Assembly (NCBI RefSeq): GCF_019049625.1
Contig: NZ_JAFMOY010000117.1
Span: 40,035-104,034 of the forward strand
Length of the DNA stretch: 64,000 nt
Reading direction: 5' to 3'
Source of the DNA: Rahnella ecdela
Lineage (GTDB): Bacteria; Pseudomonadota; Gammaproteobacteria; Enterobacterales; Enterobacteriaceae
The notes beneath the pieces are model-generated. The model saw nothing but the letters and a program-made list of their open reading frames with translations, did not search any database and was not told the origin of the DNA. Both the position numbers and the translations under genes were made by a program. Numbering within the stretch: the stretch's first letter is position 1; every line of letters starts with the position of its first letter. Below are positions 56,815-64,000 of this stretch, piece after piece.

Positions 56815-58047
56815 ATGTACGATATTTTCTTTAGAGAAAAGGTTGAGATTCTAAAACAATCGGGTCAGTACAGAAACTTTGTTACACTGAATAGAATTTG
56901 TGGAAAATATCCTCTCGCAAATATCACTGCGAATCACTCATCTGCTGTAGTTTGGTGCAGTAATGACTACCTGGGAATGTCTCAGCATCCTATCGTGAGG
57001 CAAGCTGTGCATAAGGCTGTTGACCTCTATGGTGCTGGTGCCGGAGGCTCAAGAAATATTGGTGGGAATTATGAACTCTTTGAGCAACTGGAATCAAGTC
57101 TGGCAGAATGGCACAACAAAGAAGCTGCATTAGTTTTCCCTACTGGTTTTAGTTCCAACGACGCAACATTACAATGCCTTTTACATTTGATGGATGATGT
57201 AGTCATTATCAGTGATGAACTTAATCATGCTTCGATCATTAACGGAATACGTGCAGTAAATGTTCAAAAGGAAATATATCGCCACAATGATGTCAAACAT
57301 CTTGAAGAGATAATTTCAGCTTACCCCTCAGAAATGAAGAAGATAATTGTATTCGAATCAGTTTATTCAATGGATGGTGATGTCTCACCTATCCCAGAAA
57401 TAATAAATTTAGCTAAAAAATACAATGCAATGACGTTCTTGGATGAAGTACACGCTATCGGTATATATGGCAATAAAGGTGCAGGCAAAGCTAATGAAAT
57501 GCATGTGGCAGATCAGATCGATATTATTCAGGGAACAATGGGGAAAGCTATCGGTTTAATCGGTGGCTATATTGCCAGCTCGGCAATCGTTATAGATACC
57601 ATTCGTTCCTTTGCCACAGGATTTATCTTCACAACGTCATTACCACCTGCAGTCGTCGCAGGGTGTCTTGCAAGCCTCAACTATATAAAAGACCATCAAG
57701 AATTAAGAGATAATCTGCATACTAAAACCATGTTACTACGATTTGCACTGGATGAAATGCAGATCCCTGTCATGCCCTGTTCAAGCACTCACGTATTGCC
57801 GATCCTTATAGGAAATGCAGACAAATGTCGTGCAGCCGCAGAGCGCTTGCTGAAAAAACATCATGTTTATCTGCAGCCAATAAACTTTCCCTCCGTTCCC
57901 GTGGGTACCGAACGTTTTCGTGTGAATGCCACACCCAACCACACGCGTGAACAAATTACGCATCTGGCGGCGTCGCTTAGAGAGACCTTTGAGTTTTTCG
58001 AGATCCCGTTTGTCACCCAAAAATGTAAAACAGCAGAGATAATATAA
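56815..58047 (+). CDS. 5-Aminolevulinate synthase-like PLP enzyme (alpha-oxoamine synthase)
   Basis: 410 residues, behind AAGGAG. Motifs follow Rhodobacter-type 5-aminolevulinate synthase closely: 'GQYRNF' (R20, expected to bind the succinyl carboxylate), 'VWCSNDYLGM' (N50), 'LNHAS' (H138), 'FLDEVHAIGIYG' (D210, H213) and the PLP lysine K244 in 'GTMGKAIGLIGGYIA'. The usual Thr before 'RNI' is Ser79, which could widen the amino-acid range. The reaction would be glycine or another small amino acid plus succinyl-CoA. Enterobacterales make haem by the glutamyl-tRNA route, so a biosynthetic role outside haem is likely. AT-rich, likely acquired. Confidence 0.85.
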   Translation: MYDIFFREKVEILKQSGQYRNFVTLNRICGKYPLANITANHSSAVVWCSNDYLGMSQHPIVRQAVHKAVDLYGAGAGGSRNIGGNYELFEQLESSLAEWHNKEAALVFPTGFSSNDATLQCLLHLMDDVVIISDELNHASIINGIRAVNVQKEIYRHNDVKHLEEIISAYPSEMKKIIVFESVYSMDGDVSPIPEIINLAKKYNAMTFLDEVHAIGIYGNKGAGKANEMHVADQIDIIQGTMGKAIGLIGGYIASSAIVIDTIRSFATGFIFTTSLPPAVVAGCLASLNYIKDHQELRDNLHTKTMLLRFALDEMQIPVMPCSSTHVLPILIGNADKCRAAAERLLKKHHVYLQPINFPSVPVGTERFRVNATPNHTREQITHLAASLRETFEFFEIPFVTQKCKTAEII

Positions 58048-58539
58048 ATGGATGCTACGTCTTTCGTTATACAACAAGCTGAAAGACGCCATATTGAGGG
58101 TCTGATCCCGCTTCGTGCGTTACTGCTTGAACAAACCTCCTCAGCATCTTACGTCTGCCGGACACCCGAAGAGTGCCATAACTGGAAAGAACAATACCGG
58201 CATTGGCTTTATGAGGTGCTGGAAAACGATTCTGACATAAGAGTTTTTGTAGCTATACATGGTCAGGAAGTCATTGCTTGTTCCACGGGAATTATTGACC
58301 GAAGGGCACCTGCCAGAGATTGTCTAAATGGATACAGTGGTTGGATCCAATCAGTTGTTGTAGCGCCATCCTTTCGAAGACAAGGTGTGGCGGCCACCTT
58401 GTTAAAATCGCTTACAGAATGGTTTGCTGAAAGGAAGGTGTCAAAAATCGTACTGGAGTCTACATCAGGATCTGAGACGTTCTATATTTCACAGGGATTT
58501 ATTCCTGATCAGGAAACCCTCTTCATACGGGAGATTTAA
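58048..58539 (+). CDS. GNAT-family N-acetyltransferase
   Basis: 163 residues, starting directly after the previous stop. The acetyl-CoA motif 'SVVVAPSFRRQGVAATLLKSLTEWF' (Q/RxxGxG/A type, about residues 108-132) and the final 'ESTSGSETFYISQGF' are clear GNAT features. In this operon it could acetylate the amino group of the aminoketone product, either as a biosynthetic step or as self-protection. Substrate not known. Confidence 0.85.
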   Translation: MDATSFVIQQAERRHIEGLIPLRALLLEQTSSASYVCRTPEECHNWKEQYRHWLYEVLENDSDIRVFVAIHGQEVIACSTGIIDRRAPARDCLNGYSGWIQSVVVAPSFRRQGVAATLLKSLTEWFAERKVSKIVLESTSGSETFYISQGFIPDQETLFIREI

Positions 58540-58541
58540 GA

Positions 58542-59607
58542 ATGAACATACTTATCATTGGCCTAGGATATGCGGGAAATAGATTTTACTCTGCTTTCAA
58601 ACTTATAGCACAGGCCGATAAGATTAATTTCGCCTATGTAAATCGAACCAAAATAAATCATGAATTACCCTGTTACGAGAATATCCAGGATGCTTTAGAT
58701 AAATTTAAACCAGAAATAATAGTTATCAGCACAACAGACAATCAGCATGTTAGCGTTATGAAATCACTGACTCAATATAATGGATTTATAATTTGCGAGA
58801 AACCACTAGCTACACCCGGGGATGGTTGGCAAGTGACTTGTAGTGATTTAAAAAATATCAGTGGATTTGCATTGGATTTAGTTGAACGCTATTCATTCGC
58901 AACCATCACTCTTAAGTCCATGATTATTGAACGAAAATGGAGCTTGGTGCGAGCTAATTTCATTTGGGGGGAAAAATCGTATCAGCGATTACCGACCGAC
59001 GTGCGGCGTAATAAGTGAGGTTATTCATCCTTTAGACCTCATATCCTGGATATATGATAAAAATAGCGTAATTGGTATTAACAGCGTCGCTGGTGTGAGA
59101 TCTGATTTTTCCATTTCCGGTGAGCAAATTCTTGATACTGTTCTGCTTACAGCAGAAATAAATGGCATACCGGTAACCGGTATGAGTAGTTTCGTGAATA
59201 TACAACGTCAGAGGAATGTTGATTTTTCATTTTGCGATGAGACAGCAGGCATCATTCATGCGAGAATTACATATGATACGCCCGCCTGGGACTGCGATCA
59301 TCTTCGCGTATGGACAATAAACCCAGATGGTAGTGAACGTATTCTTCTTGACCGATTACAGGAAAAAAGTATCGAAGAATTTGCTACTATCGATAAATTG
59401 TCCGCCCTTTGCCGCGACGTTTATAATTTTGTGAAAGAAGGCACTCAACCTTCACAACCCTTCCCAGACCTCAAAACCTCAGTGCGATTACAGGAAACCT
59501 TGGATTATTTACAGGAGAATGCTATTACCCACGAGCCAGCACGCTATATTCGCTATGGCAAAAGGACGTTATTATCACGTGAATCAGCACTCGAAGTGTT
59601 GGGATAA
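58542..59607 (+). pseudogene. Gfo/Idh/MocA-family oxidoreductase, frameshifted in a G-run
   Basis: The ATG at 58542 opens a Rossmann domain ('MNILIIGLGYAGNRFYSAF', 'IIVISTTDNQHVSVMKSL', 'IICEKPLA' with the family EKP). The frame is lost at six G followed by five A (58966-58976). Deleting one G restores 'FIWGKNRISDYRPTCGVISEVIHPLDLISW' and a normal C-terminal half to 59607, about 354 residues in all. The enzyme would reduce a ketone or imine with NAD(P)H. Two separate proteins, a sequencing error, slippage or a switchable tract are all possible. Confidence 0.75.
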
Positions 59608-59627
59608 TCTTTTCTATTAATCTGGCA

Positions 59628-59957
59628 TCAGGTGTGGTCAGGCTCCGATGCCAGACTTTGCTCCTTCAGGATAATTTTAAGAAGCCCCGGAAACTTATCT
59701 TCAATAAGTTCCTGTCGCAGACTTATCCAGCAGTTACGACCCTCTGGCTCGGTGCGAGTCAATCCTGCTTCACGCAAGATGCGCGTATGATGGGTGATAG
59801 TAGATCTCGGCATTCCAAGACCTAGTGACAGGCTGTTTATTCTTGCGCCAGATGCCAGCATCCGCACCATATTCAGACGGATAGGATCGCTGAGTGCGAA
59901 GAGCACACGCTCCAGGCTGACTTCATCCCTATTAGGATGGATATACTTTCGGGACAT
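59628..59957 (-). CDS. ArsR-type winged-helix regulator
   Basis: 109 residues. The winged helix spans about residues 15-85: 'VLFALSDPIRLNMVRMLASG', recognition helix 'MPRSTITHHTRILREAGL' and wing 'TRTEPEGRNCWISLRQ'. The metal-site ELCVCDL motif of ArsR/SmtB is absent, so the signal is likely not a metal. It is convergent with the ALAS operon, 20 bases away, and may control it through the palindromes at 55500-55607. Confidence 0.8.
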   Translation of the reverse strand: MSRKYIHPNRDEVSLERVLFALSDPIRLNMVRMLASGARINSLSLGLGMPRSTITHHTRILREAGLTRTEPEGRNCWISLRQELIEDKFPGLLKIILKEQSLASEPDHT

Positions 59958-60227
59958 GGTTCACCCCTAGATGCGATAGGATATGATTATTCTCTCAGAA
60001 AAGAGACATTGATACGAATTTGAACAGGTATTTTGCTGCAAGCGAACTGTATCCATCATGTGTACCCATCATACTCATTCAGTCTAACTGTACTTTGCAT
60101 TCACTACATGAGTAAAACTTAGTCTGCACTTGATGATTCAATCCAGACCCATTACTTCAGATGCTAGGAAGTAGTTGCATTTATCCATTTTACTCAAGCT
60201 TTAACCCCACTCTTGACGACGTTTGGC

Positions 60228-60998
60228 TTAAGTTTGAAACTGCCCCGGCGTCTTTCCAAAACGTCGCCGGAAGACATCGATATAAGCACTGACGTTGCTG
60301 TAACCACTTCTTAACGCCACCTCGCTGACCGGCAAGCCGGCAAGCACCCATTGCAATGAAGTGACAACTTTTGCCTGCTGTCTCCACTGGCTAAAACTGA
60401 GGCCGGTTTGTTGAGTAAACAAACGACTCAGGCTGCGAACGCTGAGCCCCCATTGTTGGGCAAGCTGCGTTTGGTCTAGCGCGCATGCCGGGTTTTTCAG
60501 TAATGCATTCGCGACATTACGTGCCCGGCGATCGACGGGCAACGTCAACTGAAGCGGCAAGTCAGGACCTCCGGCAATTTCAAAGCCTAATAATTTGAGA
60601 AGATGACGTTGATATTCCGTAGGGGAAGAAAAATCACCTTCCCGGCACAGGCGTTCCAAAATTGCCATCACGAAGGCATCTGCCCCATAGACCCCCGGAT
60701 GAGTGGGAAACGATGAGCAGAAACCTGGTTCAAGGTAAAGGCTTTGACCTTTCACGCCTGCCGGAACCCAGGCCCTGTGGCTGACATCAGCGGGAAACCA
60801 TCCCAGTGATCCCGGTGTGACAGTCCACTGTACTGACGTCGTTTCAATGACAAGAATGCCATGACTCAACCAGTACAGCTGACCGGATGCGTGTTTATGC
60901 CAGGGCGTCGAATGCAGACTGTCGTAGTCGAATTTTTCAATCTTCATCTTATGGCCGATTAACCGTATATCTTGTCCAGATACGGATAATAGCCTCAT
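60228..60998 (-). CDS. AraC-family transcriptional regulator
   Basis: 256 residues from the ATG at 60998, which has GGAAGAG upstream; ATG 60947 is possible and would leave more room for divergent promoters. N-terminal cupin ('PWHKHASGQLYWLSHGILVIETTSVQWTVTPGSLGWFPADVSHRAW') and C-terminal double helix-turn-helix ending in 'SGYSNVSAYIDVFRRRFGKTPGQFQT'. This resembles NimR/YeaM-type regulators that control adjacent exporters. It is divergent from the NTF2-like gene. A broken copy of its end lies at 55246-55392. Confidence 0.85.
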   Translation of the reverse strand: MRLLSVSGQDIRLIGHKMKIEKFDYDSLHSTPWHKHASGQLYWLSHGILVIETTSVQWTVTPGSLGWFPADVSHRAWVPAGVKGQSLYLEPGFCSSFPTHPGVYGADAFVMAILERLCREGDFSSPTEYQRHLLKLLGFEIAGGPDLPLQLTLPVDRRARNVANALLKNPACALDQTQLAQQWGLSVRSLSRLFTQQTGLSFSQWRQQAKVVTSLQWVLAGLPVSEVALRSGYSNVSAYIDVFRRRFGKTPGQFQT

Positions 60999-61041
60999 CC
61001 ACTCTTCCCGTACTCTTTCTGCTCTCAAAATGGAGGAACCG

Positions 61042-61434
61042 ATGAAAAAGACAACTCAGACAGTCATTGATGCACTGCAAAACGTGGTCTGCAGCCCGGA
61101 ACACAGCGAGCATGAAATTGCCCTTTACTTTGATCCGGGCTATCAGCAGGTGGTCGATGGTCACCAGCTCGATTACCGCAAATTTATTGAGCATATGGCG
61201 CTGCTTAAATCACACACCACAAAAATAAACATCTCTGTACTGTCTGCCGTCACGGAAGATCAGACGGTGTTTACACACCATCATGTCAAGGCAGCAAAAA
61301 TTCAGGGTGAACACTGTGAATTTGAAGTTTTTGCCCGCTTCACGTTGTCATCTGGAAAGATCATCCGCTGCGAAGAACTCACCCGGATGATTCATGGCAC
61401 ATCAGGCGACCGCGATCTTGGGGGCAGACATTAA
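61042..61434 (+). CDS. NTF2/SnoaL-like small protein
   Basis: 130 residues from the ATG at 61042 behind GGAGG. Pattern: N-terminal helices, 'YFDPGYQQVVDGHQLDYRKFIEHMALLKSH', then four beta strands ('INISVLSAVTEDQTVFTHHHVKA', 'CEFEVFARFTLSSGKIIRCEELTRMI'), as in NTF2-like cone folds. Members are small-molecule enzymes or binders; no catalytic residue can be named. It is convergent with the NepI-like gene and divergent from the AraC gene. Confidence 0.75.
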   Translation: MKKTTQTVIDALQNVVCSPEHSEHEIALYFDPGYQQVVDGHQLDYRKFIEHMALLKSHTTKINISVLSAVTEDQTVFTHHHVKAAKIQGEHCEFEVFARFTLSSGKIIRCEELTRMIHGTSGDRDLGGRH

Positions 61435-61497
61435 CGGTCCCCCACTCTTTGCTTAGAGGTGGGGACCACCACCCGATAACCAGGCTTAATTGATACG

Positions 61498-62730
61498 TTA
61501 CCCTTCAGTCGCTACCTGCTCTGTAGGTGAGGTCAGCGCGACCCTCACCTTTAGTCCAATAACGAGTGTGGCAAAAAACATGATGCAACCGGCGGTGATG
61601 AAAACACCTGTTACACCGCTGATAGCAAAGAGTGATCCTCCCAACGCCGCACCCGCAGCAATTGAGGACTGAACGGCGGCGACTACCATGCCGCCAGCGG
61701 TTTCAGCCTGATCGGGAACCGAACGCGCTACCCAGTTTGACCACGCAACCGGTACGCCACCAAATGCCATCCCCCACAACGCGACGAACAACATCAATCC
61801 CTTTTCCTCCAGTGGCAGCAAAATCATGCTTAATGCCGCGAAACCGACAAGCGCTGGCATGAGTATCAGGGTAAGACGCAGGCTTCTCTCCATCAGCCAC
61901 CCGGCCAGCAGGGTACCGATAAAATTAGCGATGCCAAATCCAAGCAATATCAAAGACAAACGATCCACATCAAGGTGGGCAATATTTTCAAGCGCTGGGC
62001 GAATATAGGTAAACAGCGCGTACTGACCCGTATGGGCGATCACACACCCCGTCATTCCCATCGCAATGCCTGGGCGGCGGAGTAAATCCATGACAGATGC
62101 CGTTATCGTCATTCTACGCGGCGCCATTCCAGGAAGGGTAAACAGCTGAAAGATCAGTGTCAGCACGCCGACTGCGGTTGCAGCGATAAACGCACTACGC
62201 CAGCCATAAAGCCCACCTAAATAGCTCCCCAGCGGGATCGAAACCACAGTACCGACAGCAATACCGCTAAAAATAATGGAGAGAGCACGCGGAACGCTTT
62301 TAGCAGGAACCAGCCGCATAGCGACGGCAGCAGCCATACTCCAGAAGCCTCCCAGCGCAATGCCCAGCAAAATGCGCATGATTAACAGAACAGCCAGACT
62401 GGATGACAGTGCGACAAGCAGGTTGGAGGCAATCATCAGCACGGTGAAACCCAGCAAAACATTTCGGCGATCATAGTTACGCGTCAGACGGGGAACCATC
62501 AGGCCAGCAAACAGGGCCACCACGGCCGTTACTGTCACTGCCTGACCAGCCAGAGCTTCGGTCACCCCGAGATCGGCAGCCATGGGTGTCAACAGGCTGG
62601 CAGGAAGATATTCTGCAGTTAGCAAGCCAAACACACCCATCGTCAGTGATATCACGGCCATCCATGCGGACTCTTTGGGTTCCGCCCTCTTCAAACTCGC
62701 GGATACAGCTTCAGTTGCTTCATTTCTCAT
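61498..62730 (-). CDS. NepI-like MFS exporter
   Basis: 410 residues, behind AAGAAGAG. About twelve membrane helices. The stretches 'TAEYLPASLLTPMAADLGVTEALAGQAVTVTAVVALFAGL' and 'RILLGIALGGFWSMAAAVAMRLVP' are very like E. coli NepI (YicM), an inosine/guanosine exporter, and other DHA1 members. It is divergent from the AraC gene at 62794, which may control it. Real substrate uncertain. Confidence 0.85.
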   Translation of the reverse strand: MRNEATEAVSASLKRAEPKESAWMAVISLTMGVFGLLTAEYLPASLLTPMAADLGVTEALAGQAVTVTAVVALFAGLMVPRLTRNYDRRNVLLGFTVLMIASNLLVALSSSLAVLLIMRILLGIALGGFWSMAAAVAMRLVPAKSVPRALSIIFSGIAVGTVVSIPLGSYLGGLYGWRSAFIAATAVGVLTLIFQLFTLPGMAPRRMTITASVMDLLRRPGIAMGMTGCVIAHTGQYALFTYIRPALENIAHLDVDRLSLILLGFGIANFIGTLLAGWLMERSLRLTLILMPALVGFAALSMILLPLEEKGLMLFVALWGMAFGGVPVAWSNWVARSVPDQAETAGGMVVAAVQSSIAAGAALGGSLFAISGVTGVFITAGCIMFFATLVIGLKVRVALTSPTEQVATEG

Positions 62731-62793
62731 AACACACTCTTCTTGGAGTAAAAATCACAATGCCAAGTCTAGAGTTGAGCAGCTGGACGATCT

Positions 62794-63816
62794 ATGATGC
62801 CACATCCTGATTTTTTACCCGAAACGCCGATTATGCATGTGAATAAACATTTTGCCCTGTCATCCGAGCTCATCAGTGAACTGCTGCTGGAAATGCGCCT
62901 GCGTGGCGTGCAGTATCGCCGTTTACAGACGGGCTCTGAATTTGGCGTCGGTTTTAGCCACAGGCCAGGGCATGCCTATTTTCATTACATCGCTGTGGGC
63001 ACTGCTGTGCTTCGTACGCGCGAGGGGACGTTGCACGAACTGAAAGCCGGAAGCATGGTATTCATGCCGCAGGGTGAGGAGCATCAGCTTTTATCGGATG
63101 TCAGCTGTTCATTTCAACATATCGACACCTTAGGCTCTGCGCCTTTGGGCGAGGCCGTCAGCGGAATCAATACTTGCCCAAGTTCGCATCCGACACCTAG
63201 TACGGTTCTGTTTTATGGCTGTATGGCGTTCGATCTCGGTGGAATGCAAGGTCTTGGTAAACTGATGCCGCAAGCCATAGTGGTTGAGGCAAATGAACAG
63301 ATCTATCCGGGGCTGGTTCCCATTCTGGGCGCGATGAAATTTGAAATCTGTTCCGGACGCGCTGGCTTCGCGGGCATTCTGGCCCGCCTCGCAGAAGTGG
63401 CAGCCGCCATGATTGTGCGTGGATGGATCGAACACGGCAGCGAGAACGCCGCTGGCCTGATCGCTGCGTTACGTGACCCCCGACTCGCCCGAGCTATTTT
63501 GGCCATTCATCGCGATACGGGGCGAGAGTGGTCTGTTGCAGAGCTTGCTGCCCAGTCGCATGTGTCACGTTCTGTTTTTGCTGAACGCTTCAAATCAATC
63601 ATCGGCATACCTCCCCAGCGCTATGCAAGGGAGGTGCGAATGCGCATCGCAAGTCACTGGATTATTCACGATAAGATCTCAATTGACACTGTTGCTCTTC
63701 GCCTCGGCTATGCCTCACAGGCAGCGTTTAGCAGAGCTTTTAAGCGCATCAATGGATATCCGCCGGGCGCTATGCGTCAGCGACCCGCGAGTGGCGTTAA
63801 TACAGTCAATGAGTGA
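62794..63816 (+). CDS. AraC-family transcriptional regulator (cupin_6 type)
   Basis: 340 residues; a later ATG at 62833 is an alternative start, neither having a strong ribosome site. The N-terminal cupin domain ('VGTAVLRTREGTLHELKAGSMVFMPQGEEHQLLSD') and C-terminal helix-turn-helix pair ('SVAELAAQSHVSRSVFAERFKSIIG', 'SIDTVALRLGYASQAAFSRAFKRINGYPPG') are clear. Divergent from the NepI-like exporter by 63 bases, a common arrangement of regulator and target. Confidence 0.88.
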   Translation: MMPHPDFLPETPIMHVNKHFALSSELISELLLEMRLRGVQYRRLQTGSEFGVGFSHRPGHAYFHYIAVGTAVLRTREGTLHELKAGSMVFMPQGEEHQLLSDVSCSFQHIDTLGSAPLGEAVSGINTCPSSHPTPSTVLFYGCMAFDLGGMQGLGKLMPQAIVVEANEQIYPGLVPILGAMKFEICSGRAGFAGILARLAEVAAAMIVRGWIEHGSENAAGLIAALRDPRLARAILAIHRDTGREWSVAELAAQSHVSRSVFAERFKSIIGIPPQRYAREVRMRIASHWIIHDKISIDTVALRLGYASQAAFSRAFKRINGYPPGAMRQRPASGVNTVNE

Positions 63817-63976
63817 ATGTTATTTTTTACCATTTGCGGGAATCACTGTAGGAGGCCGCACTCAACTTGAAAACGGAGCGGAAACGGCTTTTCACCACTC
63901 AAGAATCGCAATTTCCTTAATTTCCGCTTCTGAAGCGCTTCTCATCAACTGCTCTGTTTCTTAGTTGTTATTATAA

Positions 63977-63998
63977 TTTTTGCACCCGAGTGCAAAAA
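63977..63998. terminator. Hairpin with A/T-rich arms after the AraC gene
   Basis: TTTTTGCAC (63977-63985) and GTGCAAAAA (63990-63998) form a 9-bp stem with a 4-base loop. Such symmetrical stems can end transcripts from both sides; the neighbour on the right is outside the window. Confidence 0.5.
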
Positions 63999-64000
63999 CC

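Noticed and set aside
58966..58976. Programmed -1 frameshift at GGGGGGAAAAA
   Set aside because: The downstream frame needs a +1 change, so the common -1 slippage does not fit.
58927..59607. Second half of the Gfo/Idh sequence as an independent gene
   Set aside because: Its ATG lies inside the first half, lacks a ribosome site, and the protein would miss the Rossmann domain. Treated as one frameshifted gene.
55246..60340. AraC 3' repeats as exact direct repeats left by transposition
   Set aside because: The two copies differ by several bases and end in different C termini, so they are diverged homologues, not target duplications.

Overview
The window looks like part of a large conjugative replicon, or an integrated copy of one, from a member of the Enterobacterales. 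The evidence is a nearly complete F-like transfer region of about 27 kb, typical enterobacterial catabolic operons (aga, chb, cyu), a chaperone-usher pilus end and many LacI, AraC, DeoR and ArsR regulators. A Rahnella/Serratia-like host is my guess from gene content only. No replication or partition gene, integrase, tRNA, rRNA, CRISPR array or complete insertion sequence is visible, so plasmid versus chromosome cannot be settled here.

Layout. 1-2041: 3' end of a fimbrial usher gene and its tip adhesin/minor pilin gene. 2494-9295: an aga operon, all on the minus strand (agaR-kbaZ-agaS-agaVWEF-kbaY), for uptake of N-acetylgalactosamine or galactosamine and its conversion through tagatose phosphates. 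9296-10959: a gene-free AT-rich stretch with likely AgaR and CRP sites and three plus-strand hairpin/T-run signals that could end small RNAs. 10960-11565: a DUF2913-like gene. 12423-16056: cyuA and cyuP (cysteine desulfidase and transporter) divergent from a RidA-family gene, together handling cysteine and the reactive 2-aminoacrylate it yields.

16316-43348: F-type transfer genes, all on the minus strand, in F order read from the right: traM, traJ, traY, A, L, E, K, B, V, R, C, trbI, W, U, trbC, N, F, Q, trbB, H, G, D, I. Relative to F it lacks traP/trbD/trbG, traS/traT (exclusion) and any finO. Between traM and a plus-strand lytic transglycosylase gene (gene X) lies oriT, with an F-like nic sequence near 43690. 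To the right is the leading region: gene X, possibly shortened by a 42-bp palindrome, then ssb on the minus strand and a GC-rich hairpin-rich zone where a single-strand promoter would be expected.

46925-52203: chbBCARFG for chitobiose (minus strand). 52485-53360: a gene broken by an in-frame TGA, with two copies of a GTTCA-N7-TGAAC operator. 53531-54541: an orphan LacI-type regulator. 54542-55392: a small unknown gene and decayed 3' ends of a LacI and an AraC gene.

55560-59957: the most unusual part, an AT-rich four-gene operon behind a 48-bp perfect palindrome, with an ArsR-type regulator. It encodes an MFS exporter, an enzyme closely resembling 5-aminolevulinate synthase (which Enterobacterales do not use for haem), a GNAT acetyltransferase and a frameshifted Gfo/Idh oxidoreductase. 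I read this as a possible small-molecule biosynthesis and export system. 60228-63816: AraC regulator, NTF2-like protein, NepI-like MFS exporter and a second AraC regulator.
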